Below, one piece after another: positions 1 through 5,154 of a DNA stretch of 5,154 bases. Both the position numbers and the translations under genes were made by a program. The stretch's first letter is position 1, and every line of letters starts with the position of its first letter. The stretch covers positions 1-5,154 of the forward strand of contig JAEWBF010000061.1 in the NCBI GenBank assembly GCA_023391285.1, written 5' to 3'. Under the pieces are notes generated by a model. That model was not told where the DNA came from, did not search any database, and saw only the letters and a program-made list of their open reading frames with translations. Source of the stretch: Verrucomicrobiota bacterium. GTDB taxonomy: Bacteria > Verrucomicrobiota > Verrucomicrobiia > Opitutales > Opitutaceae.

Positions 1-27
1 GCGCGGGTGGGGCGGGCGGGGGCCAGC

Positions 28-51
28 GGGCGCGCCGGGCACGGCGCGCCC
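28..51. repeat. Perfect GC-rich inverted repeat upstream of the first gene
   Basis: Two perfect 9-base arms (GGGCGCGCC at 28-36 and GGCGCGCCC at 43-51) flank a 6-base loop. As RNA this would be a very stable hairpin. No T-run follows, so it is a poor match to a classic intrinsic terminator. It could belong to the end of a gene lying left of the window, be a repeat unit, or be a structured leader of the oxidoreductase gene. No convincing promoter boxes are visible between it and the first start codon. Confidence 0.5.
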
Positions 52-106
52 TACCTGATGGTTTCCCGTTGCGCTTGGCGTGACGGGAACTTCACTCGTC
101 CGTTCC

Positions 107-1561
107 ATGGCTTACGACTGGCTGAAAGGCGTCGCGGACGAGTATGACGTCATTGTAATCGGCAGTGGTCTGGGCGGGCTGACCGGCGCGAATGTGCTGG
201 CGAAGGCCGGCCATCGCGTGCTGCTGCTCGAACATCATTACCAGTTCGGCGGGCTGGCGACGTGGTTCACGCGCAAGGGCGGGCATATCTTCGATATCTC
301 GCTGCACGGATTTCCGGTCGGGATGATCAAGTCGTGCCGCAAGTATTGGACGAAGGAGATCGCGGATTCGATCGTGCAGCTGAAGGACATCCGGTTCGTG
401 AATCCGCAGATGGATGTTTGGACGACGTTCACGCGGGAGGATTACACGCGGGTGCTGGTGGAGCAGTTCGGATTGGCGCGGGAGAAGGTGGAGGCGTTTT
501 ACGACTACCTCCGCGCGATGAACTACTACGACAACAACTCCGAGACGACCGGGGAGATGTTGGAGCGGTTTTTCCCGGGACGGGACGATGTGAAGCGGTT
601 GTTGATGGAGCCGATCGCGTATGCGAACGGGTCGACGCTCGACGATCCGGCGATCACGTATGGGATCGTGTTTTCGAATTTCATGGGCTCGGGCGTTTAT
701 ACGTTCCGCGGCGGCTCGGATGTGTTGATCGAGAAGATGGTCGCGGAGCTGAAGAAGAACGGCGTCGAGCTGCGGAAGAAGGTGATGGTCGATCGAATCC
801 TCGTCGAAGAACGCGACGGGAAAAAGGTCGCGTGCGGGATCGTGGCGACCAGCGGGCGGGTGATTCGCGCGAAGGCGGTGCTGTCGAACGCGAACATCAA
901 GAACACGATCTTCAAGCTGGCGCGGGAGGAGAGTTTTTCGGAAGAGTTTGTGGAAGCGGCGAGGGCGGTGCGGATCAATTCGAGCTCGTGCCAGGTGTAT
1001 CTCGGTATTCGAAAAGGTGAGACGATTCCGCATATCGGCGATCTCGTGTTCACGTCGGATAACCCGAAATTCAGCAGCCAGGAGCTGACGGATTTTCGGA
1101 CGACGAGTCGCACGTTTTCGGTGTATTATCCGGAAACGCGTCCGGGGTCGGACCGCTACACGGTGGTGGTGTCGTTGAACGGCCAATATGGCGATTGGGA
1201 CAAGCTTTCGCTCGAAGAGTATGAACGCGAGAAGGAGCGGCTGATTGAGGAGTCGCTCGTGGCGCTGGAGCGGTTTATTCCCGATGTGCGCGGGAAGATC
1301 GACTGGAAGGAAGCGGCGACGCCGCGGACGATCGAGCGTTACACGACGCACATGGGCGGGACGTCGTTCGGGACGAAGTTCGAAGGCTTGAAAGTGTCGA
1401 TGGAGCTGCCGGAGAAGTTGCCGGGGCTTTATCATGCCGGCTCGGTGGGCATCATTATGTCCGGGTGGCTGGGCACGATTAATTATGGCGTGATCGTCGC
1501 GAACAAGATCGACAAGGCGTTGTTCGATGCGAAACGGGCGGCGACGTCGTCGGTGAGCTGA
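107..1561 (+). CDS. FAD-dependent oxidoreductase, phytoene desaturase/isomerase-like
   Basis: A predicted soluble flavoprotein of 484 residues. The N-terminus is a Rossmann FAD-binding fold: strand YDVIVIG, GSGLGG at residues 19-24, and the strand ending in acidic Glu42 that should bind the adenosine ribose, followed by the FGGLA segment (47-51) typical of the carotenoid desaturase/CrtISO/retinol saturase superfamily. The C-terminal FAD-contacting motif is also present: LYHAGSVG from residue 441, then an Asn-Tyr-Gly helix. Length fits this family (about 480-520). Members desaturate, saturate or isomerise polyene and isoprenoid chains; the substrate cannot be read from sequence. No signal peptide or membrane segment is evident. 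An in-frame GTG at 80 would add nine residues (493 in total); ATG at 107 is preferred because it starts just before the fold and the extra residues look non-conserved. Neither start has a clear ribosome binding site. It is 103 bases upstream of fabZ and on the same strand, so a role with the ole genes is inferred from position only. Confidence 0.8.
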   Translation: MAYDWLKGVADEYDVIVIGSGLGGLTGANVLAKAGHRVLLLEHHYQFGGLATWFTRKGGHIFDISLHGFPVGMIKSCRKYWTKEIADSIVQLKDIRFVNPQMDVWTTFTREDYTRVLVEQFGLAREKVEAFYDYLRAMNYYDNNSETTGEMLERFFPGRDDVKRLLMEPIAYANGSTLDDPAITYGIVFSNFMGSGVYTFRGGSDVLIEKMVAELKKNGVELRKKVMVDRILVEERDGKKVACGIVATSGRVIRAKAVLSNANIKNTIFKLAREESFSEEFVEAARAVRINSSSCQVYLGIRKGETIPHIGDLVFTSDNPKFSSQELTDFRTTSRTFSVYYPETRPGSDRYTVVVSLNGQYGDWDKLSLEEYEREKERLIEESLVALERFIPDVRGKIDWKEAATPRTIERYTTHMGGTSFGTKFEGLKVSMELPEKLPGLYHAGSVGIIMSGWLGTINYGVIVANKIDKALFDAKRAATSSVS

Positions 1562-1583
1562 GCGACTGAATAACAACCGGAAT

Positions 1584-1650
1584 GAACCACAAAGGCACGG
1601 AGACACAGAGAGAGGGGACTTTTCTCCGTGCCTTTGTGCTTCGGTGGTTC
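1584..1650. repeat. Hairpin-forming intergenic repeat with 8-base periodic units
   Basis: The left arm at 1588-1603 and the right arm at 1623-1638 are perfectly complementary over 16 bases, around a 19-base loop. A further 7-base arm pair (1584-1590 with 1644-1650) matches if an extra GTG-CTTCG-like segment in the right arm is skipped. The left arm is built of 8-base-spaced units: CACAAAG at 1588, CACGGAG at 1596, CACAGAG at 1604. No T-run follows, so terminator function is uncertain. Units of this style recur at 5034-5059, and I recall similar short dispersed repeats in verrucomicrobial and other genomes. Confidence 0.72.
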
Positions 1651-1664
1651 AAGACACAGGGCTT

Positions 1665-2102
1665 ATGCAAGTAACCGATCTGATTCCGCACCGGCCGCCG
1701 TTTTTGTTCGTCGATGAAATCGTGGCGGAGACGCCTGAGAGCCTCACGGCGAAGCGGACGTTTCGGGCGGAGGAGGACTTCTACAAAGGGCATTATCCGG
1801 GCGCGCCGATCACGCCGGGGGTGATTTTGTGCGAAGCGGTGTTTCAGACCGGAGCGCTTTACATGGCGCGGCAGGCGCAGGCGGCGGGGCTGAAGCCGGG
1901 GGAAGGTGTGCCGTTGCTAGCGAAGATCAGCGACGTGCGATTTCGCAGCCCGGTGTATCCAGGCGACACGATCACGATCGAAGTGAAAAAGAAGGACGCG
2001 CTCGGTGGCTTCACGATGATGAGCGGGAGCGTGAAGAACGGAGACAAGCGGGTGTTGAGCGTGGAGTTTTCGGTGGCGTGGAAAGCGCCGGAAGGGGCCT
2101 GA
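1665..2102 (+). CDS. fabZ: 3-hydroxyacyl-[acyl-carrier-protein] dehydratase, FabZ type
   Basis: A 145-residue single hot-dog-fold protein, the usual FabZ size. FabZ removes water from 3-hydroxyacyl-ACP to give trans-2-enoyl-ACP in cytosolic type II fatty acid synthesis. The N-terminal substrate motif PHRPPFLFVDEI (residues 8-19) is present. The catalytic pair is His43 in GHYPG and Glu57 in the CEAVFQTG helix, with the same 14-residue spacing as His54 and Glu68 of E. coli FabZ. The PITPGV segment between them and a C-terminal strand with SVEFSVAW complete the fold. A GTG at 1644 would add seven residues but lies inside the right arm of the upstream repeat; the ATG at 1665, with a short AGGG three bases ahead, is preferred. 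The gene sits between two inverted repeats, in line with the FabI and Ole genes. It may be the only FabZ of the genome or a copy dedicated to this locus; the window cannot decide. Confidence 0.9.
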   Translation: MQVTDLIPHRPPFLFVDEIVAETPESLTAKRTFRAEEDFYKGHYPGAPITPGVILCEAVFQTGALYMARQAQAAGLKPGEGVPLLAKISDVRFRSPVYPGDTITIEVKKKDALGGFTMMSGSVKNGDKRVLSVEFSVAWKAPEGA

Positions 2103-2126
2103 TTGGCTGCAATGAAAGCTTTCAAC

Positions 2127-2220
2127 TGTCATTCTGAACGCAGTGAAGAATCCAGTGAGCGTGGCACCGGTCCTAGGGAGCGTAGATCCAACTGGATTCT
2201 TCGCTGCGCTCAGAATGACA
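2127..2220. repeat. Long inverted repeat between fabZ and fabI (CATTCTGA...GAAGAATCC type)
   Basis: Two 30-base arms, 2127-2156 and 2191-2220, are reverse complements at 28 of 30 positions, separated by a 34-base spacer. In RNA one of the two differences would be a G-U wobble and the other an A-C mismatch, so a long stable stem is expected. The core of each arm reads TGTCATTCTGA...GAAGAATCCAGT, a sequence style I recall as a dispersed repeat in several bacterial phyla (recollection, not searched). It looks like a small non-autonomous element filling almost the whole 126-base gap. There is no open reading frame in it and no obvious target duplication at its ends. Confidence 0.82.
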
Positions 2221-2228
2221 ATCGCTGA

Positions 2229-3095
2229 ATGAGTATGGGCGATTTTCTTCAGCTGAGCGGGAAGACATTTGTCGTCTTCGGTGTGGCGAACCGAAGGAGC
2301 GTGGCGTGGTTTATCGCGAAGACGCTCGAGGAGCACGGCGCGCGCGTGGTTTATAGCGTGCGTTCCGAAACGCGGAAGAAATCGCTCGAGACGCTGCTGG
2401 CGGGGAAGCCGGTGTTCGTGTGCGACGTGGAGCACGAAGGTGCGGCGGCGAAGCTGGCGCAGGACGTGGCGGCGGCCGGTTTTGCGTCGGTGCACGGGAT
2501 CGTGCATTCGATTGCGTTCGCGAACTACAGCGAAGGTTTTAAGGCGTTTCACGAAACGAAGCGCGCGGACTTTTTGCAGGCGACGGCAATCTCGGCGTTT
2601 TCACTCGTGGAGGTGGCGAATGCGTTCAAACCGCATTTGGCGAAGACTGCGTCGGTGGTGACGATCGGGATTTCGTCGCTGCTGGTGACGCCGGACAACT
2701 ACGGCTACATGGGGCCGATCAAGGCGGCGCTGGAATCGGCGACGCGGTTTCTGGCGAAGTCGTTCAGCGCGGACTCGGAGGTGCGGTTCAATGTCATCGG
2801 CTCGGGGCCGTTGAAGACGAGTGCGTCGGCGGGAATTCCGGGGTATCTCGAGAGCTATTTGTATTCGGAAAAAATGACGTTTCGGAAACGCAGCTTGAGC
2901 ACGCAGGAAGTGGCGGACGCGGCGGTGTTTTTGTTGAGCGACCGCAGCAGCGGCGTGAATGGAACGACGCTCGTCGTCGATGCGGGGCTGGGATCGAATT
3001 ACTTCGATAAGGAGATCATTCGTTTGGCGATGAGACCCGAACCTGCGACGGGGTCGCGGGAAATCCCAAACTCCAAAGATTCAAACGCCCAATGA
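2229..3095 (+). CDS. fabI: Enoyl-[acyl-carrier-protein] reductase, FabI-type SDR
   Basis: A 288-residue short-chain dehydrogenase of the FabI family, which reduces trans-2-enoyl-ACP to acyl-ACP with NAD(P)H as the last step of each elongation cycle. Visible FabI features, in order: the cofactor motif FGVANRRSVAW (17-27), Asp66 after the third strand, VHSIAFA (92-98), the catalytic Tyr158-x6-Lys165 pair in the NYGYMGPIKAALE region, GPLKTSAS (193-200) and VADAAVFLLSD...GVNGTTLVVDAG near the C-terminus. Oddities: position 148, aligned with Tyr146 of E. coli FabI, is Ile, and a Gly usual in the cofactor helix is Phe28 (AWFIA). The last roughly 30 residues exceed the usual 255-265 length and end in a low-complexity hydrophilic tail. 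The ATG lies eight bases after the inverted repeat with no Shine-Dalgarno sequence; ATG at 2235 is an alternative. Its stop overlaps the next gene as ATGA. It may be a locus-specific paralogue rather than the housekeeping enzyme. Confidence 0.86.
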   Translation: MSMGDFLQLSGKTFVVFGVANRRSVAWFIAKTLEEHGARVVYSVRSETRKKSLETLLAGKPVFVCDVEHEGAAAKLAQDVAAAGFASVHGIVHSIAFANYSEGFKAFHETKRADFLQATAISAFSLVEVANAFKPHLAKTASVVTIGISSLLVTPDNYGYMGPIKAALESATRFLAKSFSADSEVRFNVIGSGPLKTSASAGIPGYLESYLYSEKMTFRKRSLSTQEVADAAVFLLSDRSSGVNGTTLVVDAGLGSNYFDKEIIRLAMRPEPATGSREIPNSKDSNAQ

Positions 3096-4117
3096 GGTTC
3101 GAGAACGTCTGCATCGAATCGATTGCGGTGGCGCTGCCGGACGAGGTTTGGACCTCGGCGCAGATCGAGGAGCGGCTGCGTCCGTTGTATGAGCGTTTGA
3201 AGCTGCCGGAAGGGCGGCTGGAGTTGATGACGGGAATTCGCGAACGGCGGATGTGGCCGGCGGGAACGCGGCCGTCGGACGCGAGTGCGGCGGCGGGGCG
3301 CGCGGTGCTTGCGAAGTCGAAGCTGCGGGCGGAGCAGGTGGAGTTGTTGGTGCATGCGGCGGTGAGTCGCGACATGCTGGAGCCGGCGACGGCGTCGTTT
3401 GCGCATCGGAAGATCGGACTGCCGGGGACGGCGCAGATTTTAGATGTGTCGAATGCGTGTCTCGGTTTTCTGAATTCGCTGACGCTGGCGGCGGGGATGA
3501 TCGAGAGCGGGCAGATCGAGTGCGCGATGATTGTATCCGGAGAAAACGGACGACCGCTGGTGGAGCAGACGTTGCGCACGCTGGTGGAGCGGCCGCTGAC
3601 GCGGAACGAGATCAAACCGTATTTTGCGAATTTGACGATTGGGTCGGGCGCGGTGGCAGCGATGGTGTGTCACCGTTCGCTGGTGAAAGGGCGCGCGCAT
3701 CGATTGCTGGGGGGCGTGGCGCGGGCGGCGACGCAGCACAGCGATTTGTGTCAGGGCGACACCTATGCGGCGGAGTCGCTGGTGATGCAGACGGATTCGG
3801 AGCAGCTGTTGATTGCGGGGGTGACGCTCGCGAAGGAGACGTGGGAAGCGTTCACGGCGGAGCAGGGCGCGGGGTTCGACCGGTTTGTGTGCCACCAAGT
3901 CGGCAGCGTGCACCGCCGGAAGCTTTACGAGACGCTGGGGATCGATCTGGCGAAGGATTTTTCGACGTTCGAGACGCTGGGAAATACGGGATCGGTGGCA
4001 TTGCCGTCGACGTTGGCGAAAGCGATCGAGGCGGGGGCGGTGAAGGAGGGAGATCGCGTGGGGTTGTTGGGGATTGGGAGCGGGTTGAACTGTTTGATGC
4101 TGGCGCTCGAATGGTGA
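3092..4117 (+). CDS. oleA: OleA-type 3-oxoacyl synthase III (head-to-head acyl condensation)
   Basis: A 341-residue thiolase-fold enzyme, close to OleA (about 340) and longer than FabH (about 317). OleA joins two fatty acyl-CoAs by a non-decarboxylative Claisen condensation to a 2-alkyl-3-ketoacid, the first step of long-chain olefin synthesis. The nucleophile is Cys123 in SNACLGF, with His268 in VCHQVG and Asn298 in LGNTGS; His to Asn is 30 residues, as for His285 and Asn315 of Xanthomonas OleA. Glu97 in RDMLEPATAS lies exactly 26 residues before the Cys, matching Glu117 and Cys143 of Xanthomonas OleA, where the Glu enters the partner subunit's active site. This separates it from ordinary FabH. 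The GIGSGLNCLML end is typical of the superfamily. The start overlaps the fabI stop by four bases (ATGA) and the end overlaps oleB by seven, implying coupled translation. No independent ribosome binding site is seen. A FabH-like enzyme of other specificity is the main alternative. Confidence 0.86.
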   Translation: MRFENVCIESIAVALPDEVWTSAQIEERLRPLYERLKLPEGRLELMTGIRERRMWPAGTRPSDASAAAGRAVLAKSKLRAEQVELLVHAAVSRDMLEPATASFAHRKIGLPGTAQILDVSNACLGFLNSLTLAAGMIESGQIECAMIVSGENGRPLVEQTLRTLVERPLTRNEIKPYFANLTIGSGAVAAMVCHRSLVKGRAHRLLGGVARAATQHSDLCQGDTYAAESLVMQTDSEQLLIAGVTLAKETWEAFTAEQGAGFDRFVCHQVGSVHRRKLYETLGIDLAKDFSTFETLGNTGSVALPSTLAKAIEAGAVKEGDRVGLLGIGSGLNCLMLALEW

Positions 4118-5004
4118 AACCGGGGCAGATGATTCCGGAGTGGCTGCGGAACTTGTATCCGTTCGAGCCGAAGGCCTTCGCGACGCCGGCGGGAGCGCGG
4201 ATGAGTTATTTGGATGAAGGCCCGCGTGGGGCGCATGCGGTGGTGATGCTGCATGGGAATCCGACCTGGTCGTTTTATTATCGCGAACTGGTGAAGGCAC
4301 TGGCGCCGACGACGCGTTGCGTGGTGCCGGATCACGTCGGGATGGGGCTTTCGGAGAAACCGCAGGATTACGATTACTCGCTGGCGCGGCGGATTGAGGA
4401 CGTAACGGCGTTGCTGCGGAACTGCGGCGTGGAGACGTTCGATCTGGTGGTGCACGATTGGGGCGGGGCGATCGGGTTTGGCGTGGCGGCGCGGCAAGCG
4501 GAACGCGTGAAACGCATCGTGATTTTGAATACGGGGGCGTTTCCGTCGCGGCATATTCCCGGACGAATCGCGGTGTGCAAAGCGCCGGTGATTGGGCCGG
4601 CGTTGGTGCGCGGGTTGAATGGATTCGCGTGGCCGGCGACGTGGATGGCGATGAGCCGGCGGAAGCTCACGGCGGAGGAGAAGCGCGCGTATTTGCTGCC
4701 GTATGACTCGTGGGCGAATCGCGTCGCGGTGAGCGGCTTCGTGCAGGACATTCCGATGAACGAGAGGCATCGGAGCTGGGCGACGTTGAGCGAGGTCGAG
4801 GCCGGGATCGCGCAGTTTAGGGAAAAACCGGTGGCGATCGTATGGGGCGGAAAGGATTTTTGTTTCGACGATCGGTTTTTGGCGGAATGGCAGGCGCGAT
4901 TGCCGCAGGCGGCCGTGCACCGGATCGCGGATGCGGGGCACTATGTGCTGGAAGATGCGCGCGAGGACGTGGTGGGGCGCGTGGTGGGGTTTTTGCGGGG
5001 GTGA
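4111..5004 (+). CDS. oleB: OleB-type alpha/beta hydrolase (beta-lactone decarboxylase, haloalkane dehalogenase-like)
   Basis: A 297-residue alpha/beta hydrolase of the haloalkane dehalogenase superfamily, normal length for OleB. OleB breaks cis-beta-lactones made by OleC into a cis-alkene and CO2. The oxyanion/halide motif HGNPTWS (48-54) carries Asn50; the nucleophile elbow VHDWGG has Asp116 followed by Trp117; the catalytic acid is probably Asp249 in GGKD, and the base is His277 in AGHYVLED. The Asp-His-Asp triad with an Asn-Trp pair is that of the HLD-III subfamily, to which OleB proteins belong. A helical cap lies at about residues 141-230. The start ATG at 4111 lies inside the end of oleA (7-base overlap). 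The open frame runs upstream through oleA, but that part is a shadow: it has Gly/Arg-rich composition and no homology-like motifs. ATG at 4129 (Met7), preceded by GGGG, is a possible alternative start. Automatic annotation may call this a haloalkane dehalogenase; the oleA neighbour argues against that. It stands alone and is not fused to OleC within the window. Confidence 0.86.
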   Translation: MVKPGQMIPEWLRNLYPFEPKAFATPAGARMSYLDEGPRGAHAVVMLHGNPTWSFYYRELVKALAPTTRCVVPDHVGMGLSEKPQDYDYSLARRIEDVTALLRNCGVETFDLVVHDWGGAIGFGVAARQAERVKRIVILNTGAFPSRHIPGRIAVCKAPVIGPALVRGLNGFAWPATWMAMSRRKLTAEEKRAYLLPYDSWANRVAVSGFVQDIPMNERHRSWATLSEVEAGIAQFREKPVAIVWGGKDFCFDDRFLAEWQARLPQAAVHRIADAGHYVLEDAREDVVGRVVGFLRG

Positions 5005-5030
5005 GCGGGAAGGGCGGAAGCGGTGGGTTC

Positions 5031-5060
5031 AACCGCGAAGGGCGCGAAGAAACGCGAAGG
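5031..5060. repeat. Short direct repeats, CGCGAAG x3
   Basis: Three exact copies of CGCGAAG begin at 5034, 5043 and 5053, spaced 9 and 10 bases apart, preceded by AAC. The pattern parallels the CACAAAG/CACGGAG/CACAGAG units at 1588-1610, with A/G transitions, so both may be members of one repeat family. Unlike that copy, no complementary arm is present downstream in the window. The unit lies in the gene-free 150 bases after oleB. Confidence 0.65.
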
Positions 5061-5064
5061 GAGG

Positions 5065-5097
5065 CGTGGCGGCGCCGACGAAGCGGCGCCCGTCACG
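5065..5097. repeat. GC-rich hairpin after oleB
   Basis: GGCGCCG at 5071-5077 and CGGCGCC at 5084-5090 form a perfect 7-base stem with a 6-base loop (ACGAAG). An outer CGTG/CACG pair (5065-5068 with 5094-5097) can extend it across an internal loop. It lies about 60 bases after the oleB stop. It has no following T-run, so a terminator role is possible but unsupported. Confidence 0.5.
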
Positions 5098-5127
5098 GGG
5101 CATGAGTGCCGGCTGAAGCGGAGCAGG

Positions 5128-5150
5128 AGCACGGTCAGGTTGACCGTGCT
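5128..5150. repeat. Perfect 10-base inverted repeat at the right edge
   Basis: AGCACGGTCA (5128-5137) and TGACCGTGCT (5141-5150) are exact reverse complements around a 3-base GGT loop, giving a strong hairpin. No T-run follows in the four remaining bases. It could be a repeat unit cut by the window edge, a terminator, or a protein-binding palindrome ahead of the next gene. Confidence 0.6.
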
Positions 5151-5154
5151 ACGG

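Noticed and set aside
92..1606. 504-residue open frame on the minus strand opposite the flavoenzyme gene
   Set aside because: Its Arg/His/Pro-rich composition with no family motif is the usual antisense shadow in a GC-rich gene with strong third-position bias; the + strand has clear FAD motifs.
1588..1638. Intrinsic transcription terminator after the flavoenzyme gene
   Set aside because: The 16-base stem is strong, but no T-run follows and the arms have repeat-like periodic units, so it is reported as a repeat instead.
2166..2177. Back-to-back 6-base palindromes ACCGGT and CCTAGG in the spacer of the 2127-2220 repeat
   Set aside because: Six-base palindromes are common by chance, and there is nothing else to suggest a binding site.
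3253..4110. In-frame upstream extension of oleB, giving a 583-residue protein
   Set aside because: The extension lies wholly within oleA in another frame, is Gly/Arg/Ala-rich and motif-free, and oleB has normal length from ATG 4111.
3440..4941. Long overlapping minus-strand frames opposite oleA and oleB
   Set aside because: They are His/Arg/Pro-rich shadows without recognisable domains, opposite genes with complete catalytic residues.
5034..5059. CRISPR-like array
   Set aside because: The units are only 7 bases with 2-3 base gaps, far below CRISPR repeat and spacer sizes.
4842..5105. Small + strand frames running past the oleB stop
   Set aside because: They begin inside oleB in other frames and translate the CGCGAAG repeat and hairpin into Arg/Gly-rich sequence; no ribosome binding site or domain supports them.

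Overview
The window is GC-rich, with coding-strand G bias and strong G/C at third codon positions. It carries five complete protein-coding genes, all on the + strand, and no RNA genes, CRISPR array or transposase. The gene content, with an OleA/OleB pair, and the style of the short intergenic repeats suggest a high-GC verrucomicrobium of the Opitutaceae type. That placement is an inference from gene content and from recollection of such genomes; no phylogenetic marker is present.

Layout: an FAD-dependent oxidoreductase of the phytoene desaturase/isomerase type (107-1561); a hairpin-forming repeat (1584-1650); a FabZ-type hydroxyacyl-ACP dehydratase (1665-2102); a second long inverted repeat (2127-2220); then a tightly packed block of a FabI-type enoyl-ACP reductase (2229-3095), an OleA-type acyl condensing enzyme (3092-4117) and an OleB-type alpha/beta hydrolase (4111-5004). 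The last three genes overlap by 4 and 7 bases and are probably translationally coupled. The final 150 bases hold no gene but three repeat or hairpin units.

The central reading is a long-chain olefin (ole) locus. In known ole pathways OleA joins two fatty acyl thioesters head to head to a beta-keto acid, OleD reduces it, OleC closes a beta-lactone, and OleB decarboxylates the lactone to a cis-alkene. OleA and OleB are here; OleC and OleD are not in the window and would be expected just beyond its end or elsewhere in the genome. The unusual part is the association with FabZ, FabI and a carotenoid-desaturase-like flavoenzyme. This suggests that the locus may tailor its own acyl substrate, or modify the double bonds of the product, rather than only drawing on housekeeping fatty acids. 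This last step is a hypothesis.
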